DNA from: Actinidia chinensis
Taxonomy: Eukaryota; Streptophyta; Magnoliopsida; Ericales; Actinidiaceae
Assembly: GCA_009663005.1 (NCBI GenBank)
Contig: CM018905.1
Location: 91,035 to 101,034, forward strand
Reading direction: 5' to 3'
DNA: 10,000 nucleotides
The notes beneath the pieces are model-generated. The model saw nothing but the letters and a program-made list of their open reading frames with translations, did no database searches and was not told the DNA's origin. This document shows, piece by piece, positions 1-6,834 of this stretch. Position 1 is the first letter of the stretch. The number at the start of each line of letters is the position of its first letter. The translations under genes and the position numbers were made by a program.

Positions 1-3
1 TTT

Positions 4-270
4 TGTTTCTGCTTTTAGGTTCTATTTCCTTGTATTTTGATTTTATGTTTCTATTTTTGTCTGTTTTCCTCTTTATATTTTTCTATCTCTTTTTTTTTGG
101 TTTCCCGTTTTATTTTTATTCTACTCTATTTCTATTTTATTTTTTAATTTACATTTAATTTTGTTTTAAGTTTCTATTTCTATAGTTTCAATTTGATTTT
201 TTGGTTCTATTTATGGTTTTTCGGGTTTTTATTTTCTATTTCTATTTGCATGTGTATATATTTTTATATT
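4..270 (+). repeat. 267-bp T-rich unit, copy A
   Basis: First of three alignable copies of a T-rich unit. It opens TGTTTCTGCTTTTAG and passes through a TTTTGATTTTATGTTTC-like segment, a CTCTTTATATTTTTC-like segment, a TATTTCTATTTTATTTTTTAA-like segment and a closing TTCTATTTATGGTTTTTC-like segment before a TATAT-rich end. Copy B follows directly, giving a 267-bp period. The unit is diverged between copies by substitutions and small changes in T-run length. Confidence 0.7.
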
Positions 271-540
271 TGTTTCTGCTTTTAGTTTTATTTCTTTTTT
301 TATTTTTTTTTGATTTTAAATTTTTATTTTTGTTCTGTTTTCTCTTTTATATTTTCTCTTCTTTTTGTTTTCCTTTTTATTTTTATTTCTTACTCGTTTC
401 CTATTCCATTGTTTTTATTTATATTTTAATTTGGTTTAGTTTCTATTCTATTATTATTAGTTTTTTTAAGTTTTAGTTATTATTTCTAATTTATGTTTTT
501 CTGGTTTGTCTATTTTCAGTGTATATTTCTATATTATGTG
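271..540 (+). repeat. 267-bp T-rich unit, copy B
   Basis: Second copy, directly behind copy A. It opens TGTTTCTGCTTTTAG again and keeps the order of internal landmarks, including TCTGTTTTCTCTTTTATAT and a closing CTATTTTCAGTGTATATTTC. Copy C near 2066 is closer to B than to A at the 3' end, because both carry TTTTCAGT followed by ATATTTCTATATTATG. This fits a larger duplication that includes copy B and the C-rich block after it. Confidence 0.7.
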
Positions 541-660
541 ATCCGTTTTATTCTATTTTTGTTTTAATTTAATTTTTATGGTCATTTATGTTTTCCATTA
601 ATTTGTTACGTTCTCAAGTTTTATTTTATATTTCTATTTCGTTAATCTCATAAATTGTTT
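541..660. other. T-rich linker between copy B and the C-rich block
   Basis: AT-rich spacer with T runs and a slightly higher purine content than the surrounding array. A loosely similar spacer at 2336-2460 sits between copy C and the second C-rich block, so it seems to be part of the larger duplicated unit. No gene or RNA signal is visible. Confidence 0.4.
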
Positions 661-820
661 TTCTACAAGGATGCTAATTAGATTTCATATAAATTAGGGT
701 AACTTACACTGACACCCCCTCGGATTTCACTAAAATCACTCGCACACCCCTTCACATTTTGAAAAATTACACTGTACACCATATTTAGTTTTAAGAAAAC
801 AAACCACCCAAATGCCACTG
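661..820. repeat. C-rich interspersed block, copy 1
   Basis: A sharply different 160-bp block inside the T-rich array. It starts TTCTACAAGG, passes TATAAATTAGGGTAA, then shows three related phrases about 32 bp apart (ACACTGACACCCC near 708, CACTCGCACACCCC near 739, ACACTGTACACC near 769), and ends near AACAAACCACCCAAATGCC. A diverged second copy lies at 2461-2660. On the minus strand the phrases read as GGGGTGT repeats, a pattern I associate with dispersed non-coding repeats in plant genomes, though I cannot name the family. No open frame spans it and no terminal inverted repeat was seen. Confidence 0.7.
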
Positions 821-1409
821 TTTTTTCTATATTTTTTTCATTTTTTCCTTGTTTTTTTTTTATTCCAATTTTTTATATCTTTTTTTAGTTTTTTTTAAAA
901 ATTTTTCTTCAATTTTTGCGTTTTTTTTTTTAATATAATTTTCTGTTTTTTTTGTTCTTTATCTTTTTTGGTATTAATTTTTTTTTTGAATATATTTTTT
1001 TCCCGTTTTTCCTGTTTTTAATTTCTACTTTTTTCTATTTTTGTTTTTTATGTTTAGTTTTTAACTACTTAGCTTTTCGTATTTATTTTTTTTTGTTATA
1101 TATAAATTATATTAATGTTATCTCTTTTTTCCCCTTTTTTAGTCTACTTTTTCTTCTTTTTTCTATTTTTTTCTACTTATTTTTTATTTTCTATATATCT
1201 ATGTATATATATTTGTTATTTTTCGTTTTTTGTCTCTTTTCGTTTTTTCTTTCATTTTCTTTTTTTAATTTTTTAACAATTTTTTCTTTTATTTTTTACT
1301 GTTTTTATATATATTATATATAATATTTTTATTAATATTATGTTTTCCTTTTTTCTCCTTTTTTCCTTTTTTATTATATTATTTTTGAAGTTTTTTTATT
1401 TTTTATGCA

Positions 1410-1429
1410 TATAAATATTTTCTGAGTTT
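1410..1429 (+). repeat. 20-bp word shared with the right array
   Basis: The word TATAAATATTTTCTGAGTTT is identical at 9137-9156. Similarity continues on both sides: a TTATATTATTTTT stretch and GCAT/GCGT just before it, and a T/C run after it. This is one of the anchors showing that the left and right arrays are the same family. Confidence 0.8.
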
Positions 1430-1575
1430 GTTTTTCTTTTTTTTCTTTTTTAACAGTTTTTTGCTATTTTTTTGGTTTTCTTTGTTTCCCTGTTTTTTTA
1501 TCTAATTTTTTTATGTTTTTCTTTTTTCTTTTTCTTTTTCCTATTTTTTTGTTTTAATTTGCTTTTTTCTTTTTT

Positions 1576-1618
1576 TAGTTTATCTTTTTTTGTTTTAATT
1601 TTATTTTTGAATATTTTA
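1576..1618 (+). repeat. About 43-bp block shared with 8204-8245
   Basis: This block opens TAGTTTATCTTTTTT and closes TTTTATTTTTGAATATTTT. It is matched nearly base for base at 8204-8245, with a length difference in one T run and one T/G change. Both copies are followed by a similar TTTTTCATTTTCT stretch. The offset to the right copy (about 6628 bp) differs from that of the 1410/9137 pair (7727 bp), so the arrays share units in a rearranged spacing and are not a single simple duplication. Confidence 0.75.
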
Positions 1619-1946
1619 TTTTCCTATTATTTTTGTTTTTCATTTTCTTTTTTCTAATTTTTGATTTTTTTCAAATTTTAACTATTTTAGACTTTTTTTG
1701 TTTTTTATTTTTTCAATTGATATATAAATATATGTAATGTTATCTTCTTTTTTTTCCTTTTTTATCTACTTTTTTCTTAATTTTTTGCTGTTTTTTACTA
1801 CTTTTTTTTATTTTCTGTATATTCTAGATATGTATATATTGTTATTTTTTATCCTTTTTCCTTTTCTTTTCTTCTTTAATTTTTTTTTTTAATTTTTTAA
1901 ACAGTTTTTTTCTTTTATTTTCCACTGTTTTTTCTGTTTTTATATA

Positions 1947-1962
1947 ATATATATATATATAT
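1947..1962. repeat. Short AT microsatellite
   Basis: Eight uninterrupted AT dinucleotides at the TA-rich position of the degenerate unit. The corresponding place in other units also carries a TA run of variable length, so it seems to be a unit component that expands and contracts. Confidence 0.8.
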
Positions 1963-1997
1963 TAATTTTTTTATGATATTATTTTTTTATGTTTTTC

Positions 1998-2020
1998 TCC
2001 TTCCCCCCAACCCCCCCCTT
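1998..2020 (+). repeat. Poly-C / pyrimidine tract
   Basis: An almost pure C tract in two runs of six and eight C, separated by AA, set in T-rich DNA. The complementary strand carries two G runs. It is the longest C tract in the window. Confidence 0.8.
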
Positions 2021-2065
2021 TGTTTGTTATATTTTTTAAATCTTTTTACCTTTTTTTTCTATTTT

Positions 2066-2335
2066 TGTTTCGTGCTTTTAGGGTTCTATTTAGTTTTTTT
2101 TTGATTAATTTTGATTTTATGTTTCATTTTTGTTATTATCTCTTATATTTTCTCCTTTTTTTTTGTTTTCTCTTTTATTTTTATTCTTACTCTATTTCTA
2201 TTTTATTTTTTAATATAGATTTTCAATTTGTTTCAGTTTCTAGTCATATTAGTTTTCATTTATTATTGTTCTATTTATGTTTTTCCAATTTTATTTTCTA
2301 TTCTATTTTCAGTAATATTTCTATATTATGTTTTT
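2066..2335 (+). repeat. 267-bp T-rich unit, copy C
   Basis: Third copy of the unit seen at 4 and 271. It opens TGTTTCGTGCTTTTAG and keeps the order TTGATTTTATGTTTC, CTCTTATATTTTCTC, TTATTCTTACTCTATTTC, TTCTATTTATGTTTTTCC, CTATTTTCAGTAATATTTC. Copy C plus the following spacer and C-rich block repeats copy B plus its spacer and C-rich block at an offset of roughly 1.8 kb. Confidence 0.7.
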
Positions 2336-2460
2336 AGTTGCTATTTTCTATTTTTTGTCTTTAAGTTTATTTTTTTTTGTTATATGTGTTTCAGGATTTT
2401 TTGATGTTCTTCAATTTTTATTTTATGTTTCGTTCAAACAAATGAATGGATCTTAATTTT

Positions 2461-2660
2461 TTCTACAAAGGATTCCTATTTAGATATCATTATAAATAGG
2501 TTAATTTCACTAACACCCCCGGATTTCACAAAATTTCTTGCACCCCAGTCAATTTTAAAATACAATGTACAAACCATATGTTTGTTGTTATTGATTTTGG
2601 TTGTCACAATGAGGACCAATTTTTAATTTTAAGAAAAATAACAAACCAAAAATGCCCAAT
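2461..2660. repeat. C-rich interspersed block, copy 2
   Basis: Diverged copy of the block at 661-820, offset 1800 bp at its start. It keeps TTCTACAAAGGA, TATAAATAGGTTAATTTCAC, CACCCCCGGATTTCAC, TTGCACCCC, AATGTACAAACCATAT, TTTTAAGAAAA and AACAAACCAAAAATGCCCAA in the same order. It carries about 41 extra bases (about 2579-2619) between the ACCATAT and TTTTAAGAAAA landmarks, and its C-rich phrases are more decayed than in copy 1. The plus-strand open frame that starts inside it runs on into poly-Phe sequence and is not a credible gene. Confidence 0.7.
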
Positions 2661-3248
2661 TTTTTTTCTTCTGTTTTTCTTCTTTTTTTCCCCTATTTTT
2701 TCTCCAGTTTTTATCTCTTTTTCTGTTTTTAATTTTCTTTTTCTTTTTCTTTTCTTCTTCTTCTTCTTTTATTTTTGCATTTATCTACTTTTTCTGTTTA
2801 TATATTTATATACTTCTTATTATTTTTTTTATGCTCTTTCTTTTTCTTTTCTCCTGTTTTTTTCCTATTTTTATATGTTTTTTATGTTTTTCTTTTTTCC
2901 CCTACATTTTCTGTTTTTATTTTTTAATTTTTCTTCTTTTTTATCTTATCATATCTTTTTTATTCTTAATTTTTTCAGTATTTCAGACTTCGTCTTTTTT
3001 TAACTGTTTTTCATGTTTTTAATTTTAAACTATTTATTAACTTTTTTTCTTCTTTTTTATTGTTGTTATCTTCTTTTTCTCTCTCTTTCTCTTTCCCCTT
3101 TTTGTTTTTTTATTTTTTTGATTTTATAGAATTGTTTTATCTATTTTTTATGTTTATATATATTGTTAACTTTTTTCCTTCTTAATTATTTCTGTTATCT
3201 TCTTTTTCTCTTTCTCTTTGCCCTTTTTAGTTTTTCAATTTCCTTTTT
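2661..3248. repeat. T-rich array segment with TTC run and 129-bp repeat
   Basis: No gene is visible. The segment has a short TTC trinucleotide run near 2751-2768. GTTATCTTCTTTTTCTC followed by CTTTCTCTTT and CCCTTTTT occurs at 3065 and again at 3194, an offset of 129 bp. The TATCTACTTTTT word of the array recurs near 2783. Confidence 0.6.
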
Positions 3249-3446
3249 CTTTTTTTCTTTTTTCCTGTTTTATCTCTATTTTTCTGTTTTTATCTACTTT
3301 TTAACTTTTTTTTTCATGGTTTTTTAAGTCCTCTTCTTGGTTCGCTTGTACAGTTTTTTGTTTTTGTTTTTTTCAATTTTTATTGACTTTTTTTTTCTTT
3401 TTTTCCTTTTATTTTTTGTCTATATATATTTAGTTATCTACTTTTT
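3249..3446 (+). repeat. 220-bp tandem duplication, unit 1
   Basis: First copy of a recent-looking tandem duplication. It opens CTTTTTTTCTTTTTTCCTG, continues through TTATCTCTATTTTTCTG, ACAGTTTTTTGTTTTTG, CAATTTTTATTGA and TTTTTTGTCTATATATAT, and ends TTTAGTTATCTACTTTTT. Unit 2 has the same order at a constant 220-bp offset at both ends, so net indels between the ends cancel. It is the best-conserved repeat pair in the window. Confidence 0.88.
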
Positions 3447-3468
3447 TATTTTTTAATTGTTTTTTTTT

Positions 3469-3666
3469 CTTTTTTTCTTTTTTCCTGTTTTATCTCTATT
3501 TTTCTGTTTTTTTTCTTACTTTTTATACTTTCATTTTTTTTTTTTAAGTTCCCGGTCTTTTTTCTTACAGTTTTTTGTTTTTGTTTTTTTCAATTTTTAT
3601 CGATTTTTTTTTCTTTTTTTTTTCTTTTATTTTTTGTCTATATATATATTTAGTTATCTACTTTTT
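3469..3666 (+). repeat. 220-bp tandem duplication, unit 2
   Basis: Second copy, 220 bp downstream. The first 45 bases or so and the last 80 or so match unit 1 closely. The middle (about 3510-3565) has diverged: the copy 1 stretch with CATGG and GGTTCGCTTGTACAG is replaced by one with AAGTTCCCGGTC and CTTACAG. The TA run before TTTAGTTATCTAC is one TA longer here. Confidence 0.88.
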
Positions 3667-3913
3667 CCCTTTTTCTCTTTTAATTTTTTTTTTTCTTTTT
3701 TCCTTTTTCCCTGTTTTTCTTTTTTTTTGCTTTTTTTTCTTCTGTTTTTTTTATTTTTCCCCCCCCTATTTTTGTCTCTTTTTTCTATTTTTTATTTTGT
3801 TTTTATTGTTATCTTCTTTTTTAGTTTCGTTTTTTTGATTTTTTAAATTTTTAAACTTTTTAATTTTTAATTTTTCTACTGTTTTTTCTTTTTTTTTTTT
3901 AAATTTTTTAATT
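3667..3913. repeat. Last part of the left T-rich array
   Basis: T/C-rich sequence with a run of seven C at about 3759-3766 and long T runs; no unit boundary could be set. It ends in an AATTTTTTAATTATTTTT stretch, after which base composition changes abruptly at the GGGGTTAT word near 3921. Confidence 0.6.
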
Positions 3914-3928
3914 ATTTTTAGGGGTTAT
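3914..3928 (+). repeat. 15-bp direct repeat, left copy
   Basis: ATTTTTAGGGGTTAT is identical to 4453-4467 and sits exactly at the change from T-rich array to ordinary sequence. The pair brackets 524 bp (3929-4452). Confidence 0.7.
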
Positions 3929-3996
3929 ATGTGAGACTAAAGACAGATTACAAACTCTCATTTTTTCGCCACGCATCTCGATTGTATGGTCTGACA

Positions 3997-4191
3997 TCAC
4001 TTTAATAAAATTTGATGATTACGACTCGTCTTCAGTTGACCACGAAGACAATTCCGTACACTAATGTGCCTATTGTCATAAATTTCCTGCCCAAGCATGT
4101 CGAATAGGATTTGTAGTTCTAGTTTTTCCTTTTGCATCTTCACAATCTGCAGCAGGTTCAATACCACACTAGTTGGACTTAGGAAAAAGTG
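3997..4191 (-). pseudogene. Possible gene remnant, 64-codon open frame
   Basis: The minus-strand frame is open from just after a TGA (4192-4194) to a TGA at 3997-3999. It contains an internal ATG at 4135-4137 that would give 46 residues. The internal part is rich in Lys, Glu, Gln and Leu with a helix-like spacing (MQKEKLELQILFDMLGQEIY begins at the ATG), and the tail is basic. This is unlike the low-complexity Phe-rich frames of the arrays. A CTGCAG just before ATTGTGAAGATG could be a splice acceptor, making this the last exon of a lost gene. There is no recognisable domain, and at this length the frame could be chance. The overlapping plus-strand frame (4097-4279) is judged less likely because it shows no such composition. 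Confidence 0.22.
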
Positions 4192-4452
4192 TCATAGAAC
4201 CATATCAGAACCACCGGAGGTATCAAAATATGGACTAGGATACAGAAAAGTTAATACAAGTTCACATTCAAGAGATTAATCTCTACACAGAGTCTCTGTT
4301 TAGGAACATTTTATCTGCCAACCAACGACTCCTTAGGACTATAGTCTACCAGCTGTGAAAAATAAAAGAAAGAGTAAAATCTCAGAAACAAAATATAAAC
4401 TCATCAGAAACAAAAGCCATACTGAAAAGAAATTCCATATGGAGTGAAGACC

Positions 4453-4467
4453 ATTTTTAGGGGTTAT
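4453..4467 (+). repeat. 15-bp direct repeat, right copy
   Basis: Exact copy of 3914-3928 at a 539-bp offset; the flanking bases differ on both sides. The length would suit a target-site duplication of a LINE- or SINE-type insertion. The bracketed 524 bp has no A tail next to either repeat, so a repair-associated duplication is also possible. Confidence 0.65.
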
Positions 4468-4558
4468 TAAAGTAATTTTAATTGTTTTCTCCTAACTAAT
4501 AATTTATCACTTTGTACCCTTAGATATAAAAAACTTTTGCGATTAACTCCAACATTTC

Positions 4559-4563
4559 CAATG
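4559..4563 (+). repeat. Target-site duplication, left (CAATG)
   Basis: CAATG lies immediately before TGTCACGACCC and is repeated immediately after the terminal TTACA at 6830-6834. Five bases is the usual duplication length for plant LTR retrotransposons. Confidence 0.9.
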
Positions 4564-6491
4564 TGTCACGACCCTGACCCGTTATACACTGGGTCCCACC
4601 AATATACAGGTGCCACTGTGAAAAAGCCGGCCAGTGAGTGAAATCTATCTAACTAAGGCCTCTTTCTAATTAATCAGTTTAGGGATGTACTAACATCATT
4701 CAACATACATTGCTTGAAGAAAAACAGACTGGAAGCATTCCAAAATAAAAAACAGAGCAGCGCCGTGTCAATATATACAAAATATCGTATGGGTTTCGAA
4801 CAAAAACCACACGGTTCTGGACACAAACCGGCACAGGCACAATCAGTCAACAACTACTGTATCAGTTAACTATATAAATTCCAACTATACAGAGTTCAAA
4901 GATAAAAGTTCCTATACTATTACACAGTTACAGAACTATCAAAAAAAAAACTACAACACTAGGGTCACATGTCCTCATCGCATCCTTCCTCATTTTCATC
5001 ACCTGAAATGAGTACGGTTCGACAACGTTTTAATCCCTAGGCTGTGTGAGTCAGGTTATATAAAATATATAACATGCACCCATGAAAAATATTGAAAATC
5101 AGGTTCATTTCAAAACATAGGAAAATGGGAAACCACTTTTTTGTCAATTCATGGCTTCAAACTAGGTCATTCCTTGACTATCAGTCAAGATACAATAGAA
5201 AACAATCCCTCCACGGGACTCATAGGCTTAGGTACGCCAACTCTATACATCAAATTTTACATTCATTTACGATTAACAATTTGCAACCACACATACCGTT
5301 CAACGAACACCAGAACATAGGAGCGACCCTAAACCTTTGGTATGGATTCATCCCCACCAATCATCTGGTCATGATCTCCTTATTCATCATCACGCTATAT
5401 TCTCACCCTAAGCGCACGGGGACATCGTATGAACTATGTGTCGACATTCCTTAACAACATACATTTCACAAATATCATTTTCATAATTTATTGGTCTAAC
5501 AAAACAAAGCATTTAACCATAAAAAAACATCAGTTTAAACACAAGCATGCTTTCAGAACAAAAACAGTTATTATGCTATGTAATACAACAAGACTCAACG
5601 GAATATGCTCAAATTTTGTACATACGCAAGCTAACGTTTGTGAGTAACGTTCTTGGAAATTCGGGTCTACATTTGATATTCGAATCGTTAGGATTTAATA
5701 TTCTTAAACTGTCATAATTATAAAAATTAAAATTTCGAATTCTTTCTTTTTTGCAAACAGTTTTCAAAACATTTTAAAAAAAAACAGCCATTCGGTGATT
5801 ATTTATAAAACTTCATCAAAATTAAATTTGGACTCCAAAATTTACATAATATAACTAGACATATATATGTGTCTACAGTTAAAAATATGCCTTATTATGG
5901 CATTAACTATTTTAAAATCGTTGCATTCTTCTAGGTCTTGAACAACATATTACTAACAGTTAGCTAGGTTTACAATTATTTTGGATACAAAATAATTCAT
6001 CAATTCGTGAAATTAAATACACAATCAATTAGCATATAAATTATAAACATATAAATGTTTAGAATTTTCTAAAATACATAAATATTTTTAAAAGGGGTTG
6101 AAGGTCAATTTTAGACTATTTAAGTTGCTTGAATTTCACAAAATATTATAAATGAAGTTTTAGATAATCTTAACATCTTTCCCAACTCAATTAATCAAAG
6201 TAAATTCGGACATGTATTGCAAAAGTTATGACTAAAAATAACGCGGATGTCACAGTAAAACAATTGGATTTCCGAATCAACTATTGATTTTTAAAAAAAT
6301 ACGTAAAATGCGATATTTTTGGAGTATTTGAAGGTTTACCTTAGACTCGATATTGGTTCAATAAAGGGGAGATAAAATTTGAAATTTACCGCGATAGGAA
6401 AAACAGTACCGGAACCTATTTTCTTTTCTCTCTTATTATTCGTATTTTCCTTTTCTTTCTCCGTATCTCTTTGTTTCCCTTATTCTCTTGG

Positions 6492-6498
6492 TTTTATA
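6492..6498 (-). promoter_or_regulatory. Candidate LTR TATA box
   Basis: On the minus strand the sequence reads CCTCTATAAAACC, a good plant TATA box. The following leader (about 6410-6490 on the plus strand, pyrimidine-rich there) is purine-rich when transcribed, with GAGA and AAAGAG words. Transcription would be expected to start around 6465 and run leftward. It lies 331 nt inside the minus-strand start of the LTR, a normal place for a U3 promoter. Confidence 0.6.
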
Positions 6499-6664
6499 GA
6501 GGTGGGAATTCGTTGGGACAGTGAGAGTTGGTTGAATTTGGTTTATTAGGCTAGAGGGCACACATGCATTCCCTCTCTATTTTGTGTGTCAGTGCTCACA
6601 TACCATAACAACATACACACGTACACTTCCACCTCACTTGCACAACAGGCACATACTCCTCGCG

Positions 6665-6682
6665 TGGTGACACGTGTCACCA
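6665..6682. promoter_or_regulatory. 18-bp perfect palindrome with G-box core
   Basis: TGGTGACACGTGTCACCA is a perfect 9+9 palindrome centred between 6673 and 6674. Its core CACGTG is the G-box recognised by plant bHLH and bZIP factors, and GACACGTGTC is a strong extended form. It sits about 170 bp upstream of the TATA box on the minus strand, inside the presumed U3, where an enhancer would be expected. The palindrome is seen directly; the regulatory role is inferred. Confidence 0.6.
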
Positions 6683-6829
6683 TGGTCTCATGCCCGCACT
6701 CGACGTGCCCACAGCCGTGTCGAACTATCGTGTTCCTTTTTCTCCATAATTTATATTTATTGCAAAAAAAATTAAAATTAATGTCGGTTTACTAATTTTA
6801 TACTTATTTTTGTGGTTCGGGATATTACA

Positions 6830-6834
6830 CAATG
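6830..6834 (+). repeat. Target-site duplication, right (CAATG)
   Basis: Exact copy of 4559-4563, immediately after the terminal TTACA of the LTR. Joining the two flanks gives a continuous empty-site sequence reading ...TTTCCAATGTCCATC. Confidence 0.9.

Larger units (their letters stand above)
841..2065. repeat. T-rich degenerate tandem units, about 620 bp period
   Basis: This stretch holds no gene. The landmark AATGTTATC occurs at 1114 and again at 1736, an offset of 622 bp. The landmarks after it keep the same order both times: a CTACTTTTT word, a TTTTCTATATAT-like AT stretch, TTGTTATTTTT, a TTTAATTTTTTAA run ending in CAATTTTTTC or CAGTTTTTTTC, then CTGTTTTTATATA and a TA-rich run. I read it as about two copies of a degenerate unit. 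Related landmarks recur in the right array at 8312 and 8580. Confidence 0.6.
1..3913. repeat. Left T-rich strand-asymmetric repeat array
   Basis: About 3.9 kb in which the plus strand is mostly T, with scattered C and A and little G. By hand count, 40 of the first 60 bases and 46 of the 60 at 1501-1560 are T. It is not a homopolymer or a simple microsatellite: recurring words such as TATCTACTTTTTT, AACAGTTTTTT and short TATATA runs return at intervals, and several longer units can be aligned (listed separately). All open frames here are on the plus strand, rich in Phe, Leu, Tyr and Ser, and lack any recognisable domain; they follow from TTT/TTC/TTA codons. It is interrupted only by two C-rich blocks. 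Whether it is a decayed satellite, a tail-derived expansion of a retroelement or another array type cannot be told from one window. Confidence 0.9.
3929..4558. other. Ordinary-composition left flank of the LTR
   Basis: A 630-bp stretch with balanced purines and pyrimidines, unlike both arrays. The part up to 4452 lies between 15-bp direct repeats and contains the minus-strand open frame at 3997-4191. On the minus strand there is also a pyrimidine tract ending in TTTTTCACAG (plus positions about 4354-4363) that looks like an intron 3' end. A short frame follows it and stops after about 13 codons. This could be a decayed fragment of an intron-containing gene, but no protein family is recognisable. 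From 4468 the DNA is AT-rich and featureless up to the target-site duplication. Confidence 0.4.
4564..6829 (-). mobile_element. Solo LTR of a plant LTR retrotransposon (probably Ty3/gypsy)
   Basis: A 2266-bp unit starting TGTCACGACCC and ending GGGATATTACA on the plus strand, i.e. TG...CA termini with imperfect inverted ends (7 of 11 match). A perfect CAATG duplication flanks it. No second LTR, no gag-pol frame and no Met-tRNA primer site (TGGTATCAGAGC-like) lies inside or beside it, so it is a solo LTR left by recombination between two LTRs. The orientation is called minus on three grounds: the minus-strand end GGGTCGTGACA is the type of end that precedes the primer site in many plant gypsy elements; a TATA box lies 331 nt from the minus-strand start; and a purine-rich leader follows it. 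From the TATA position, U3 would be about 365 bp and R-U5 about 1.9 kb. The size and ends suggest a Tekay/Del-like chromovirus, but that is from memory of the family and unproven. Plus-strand frames at 5092-5454, 5429-5647 and 6586-6795 lie inside it and show no domain. Confidence 0.88.

Noticed and set aside
2578..3003. 141-codon frame starting in the C-rich block with a more normal N-terminal part
   Set aside because: The first 28 or so residues come from the 41-bp insertion and the C-rich repeat, then it becomes poly-Phe. Copy 1 of the block has no equivalent frame.
201..3846. Several 61-141 codon Phe-rich frames in the left array
   Set aside because: Same artefact; they overlap repeat units and do not keep frame between aligned copies of a unit.
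1..3913. Replication-origin (yeast ARS-like) matches such as TTTTATGTTTA
   Set aside because: The 11-bp consensus is mostly T and A and is expected many times by chance here; it has no established meaning in plants.
5092..5647. 120- and 72-codon plus-strand frames inside the LTR
   Set aside because: They lie antisense to the inferred LTR transcription, have no recognisable motif, and sit in non-coding LTR sequence.
6586..6795. 69-codon plus-strand frame in U3
   Set aside because: It covers CA-rich promoter-like sequence and the G-box palindrome, and has a poly-Lys/Leu end from AT-rich DNA.
4564..6829. Complete non-autonomous LTR element (two LTRs) instead of a solo LTR
   Set aside because: No second copy of either terminus or of any internal stretch was found inside the 2266 bp, and no primer or polypurine site was seen.
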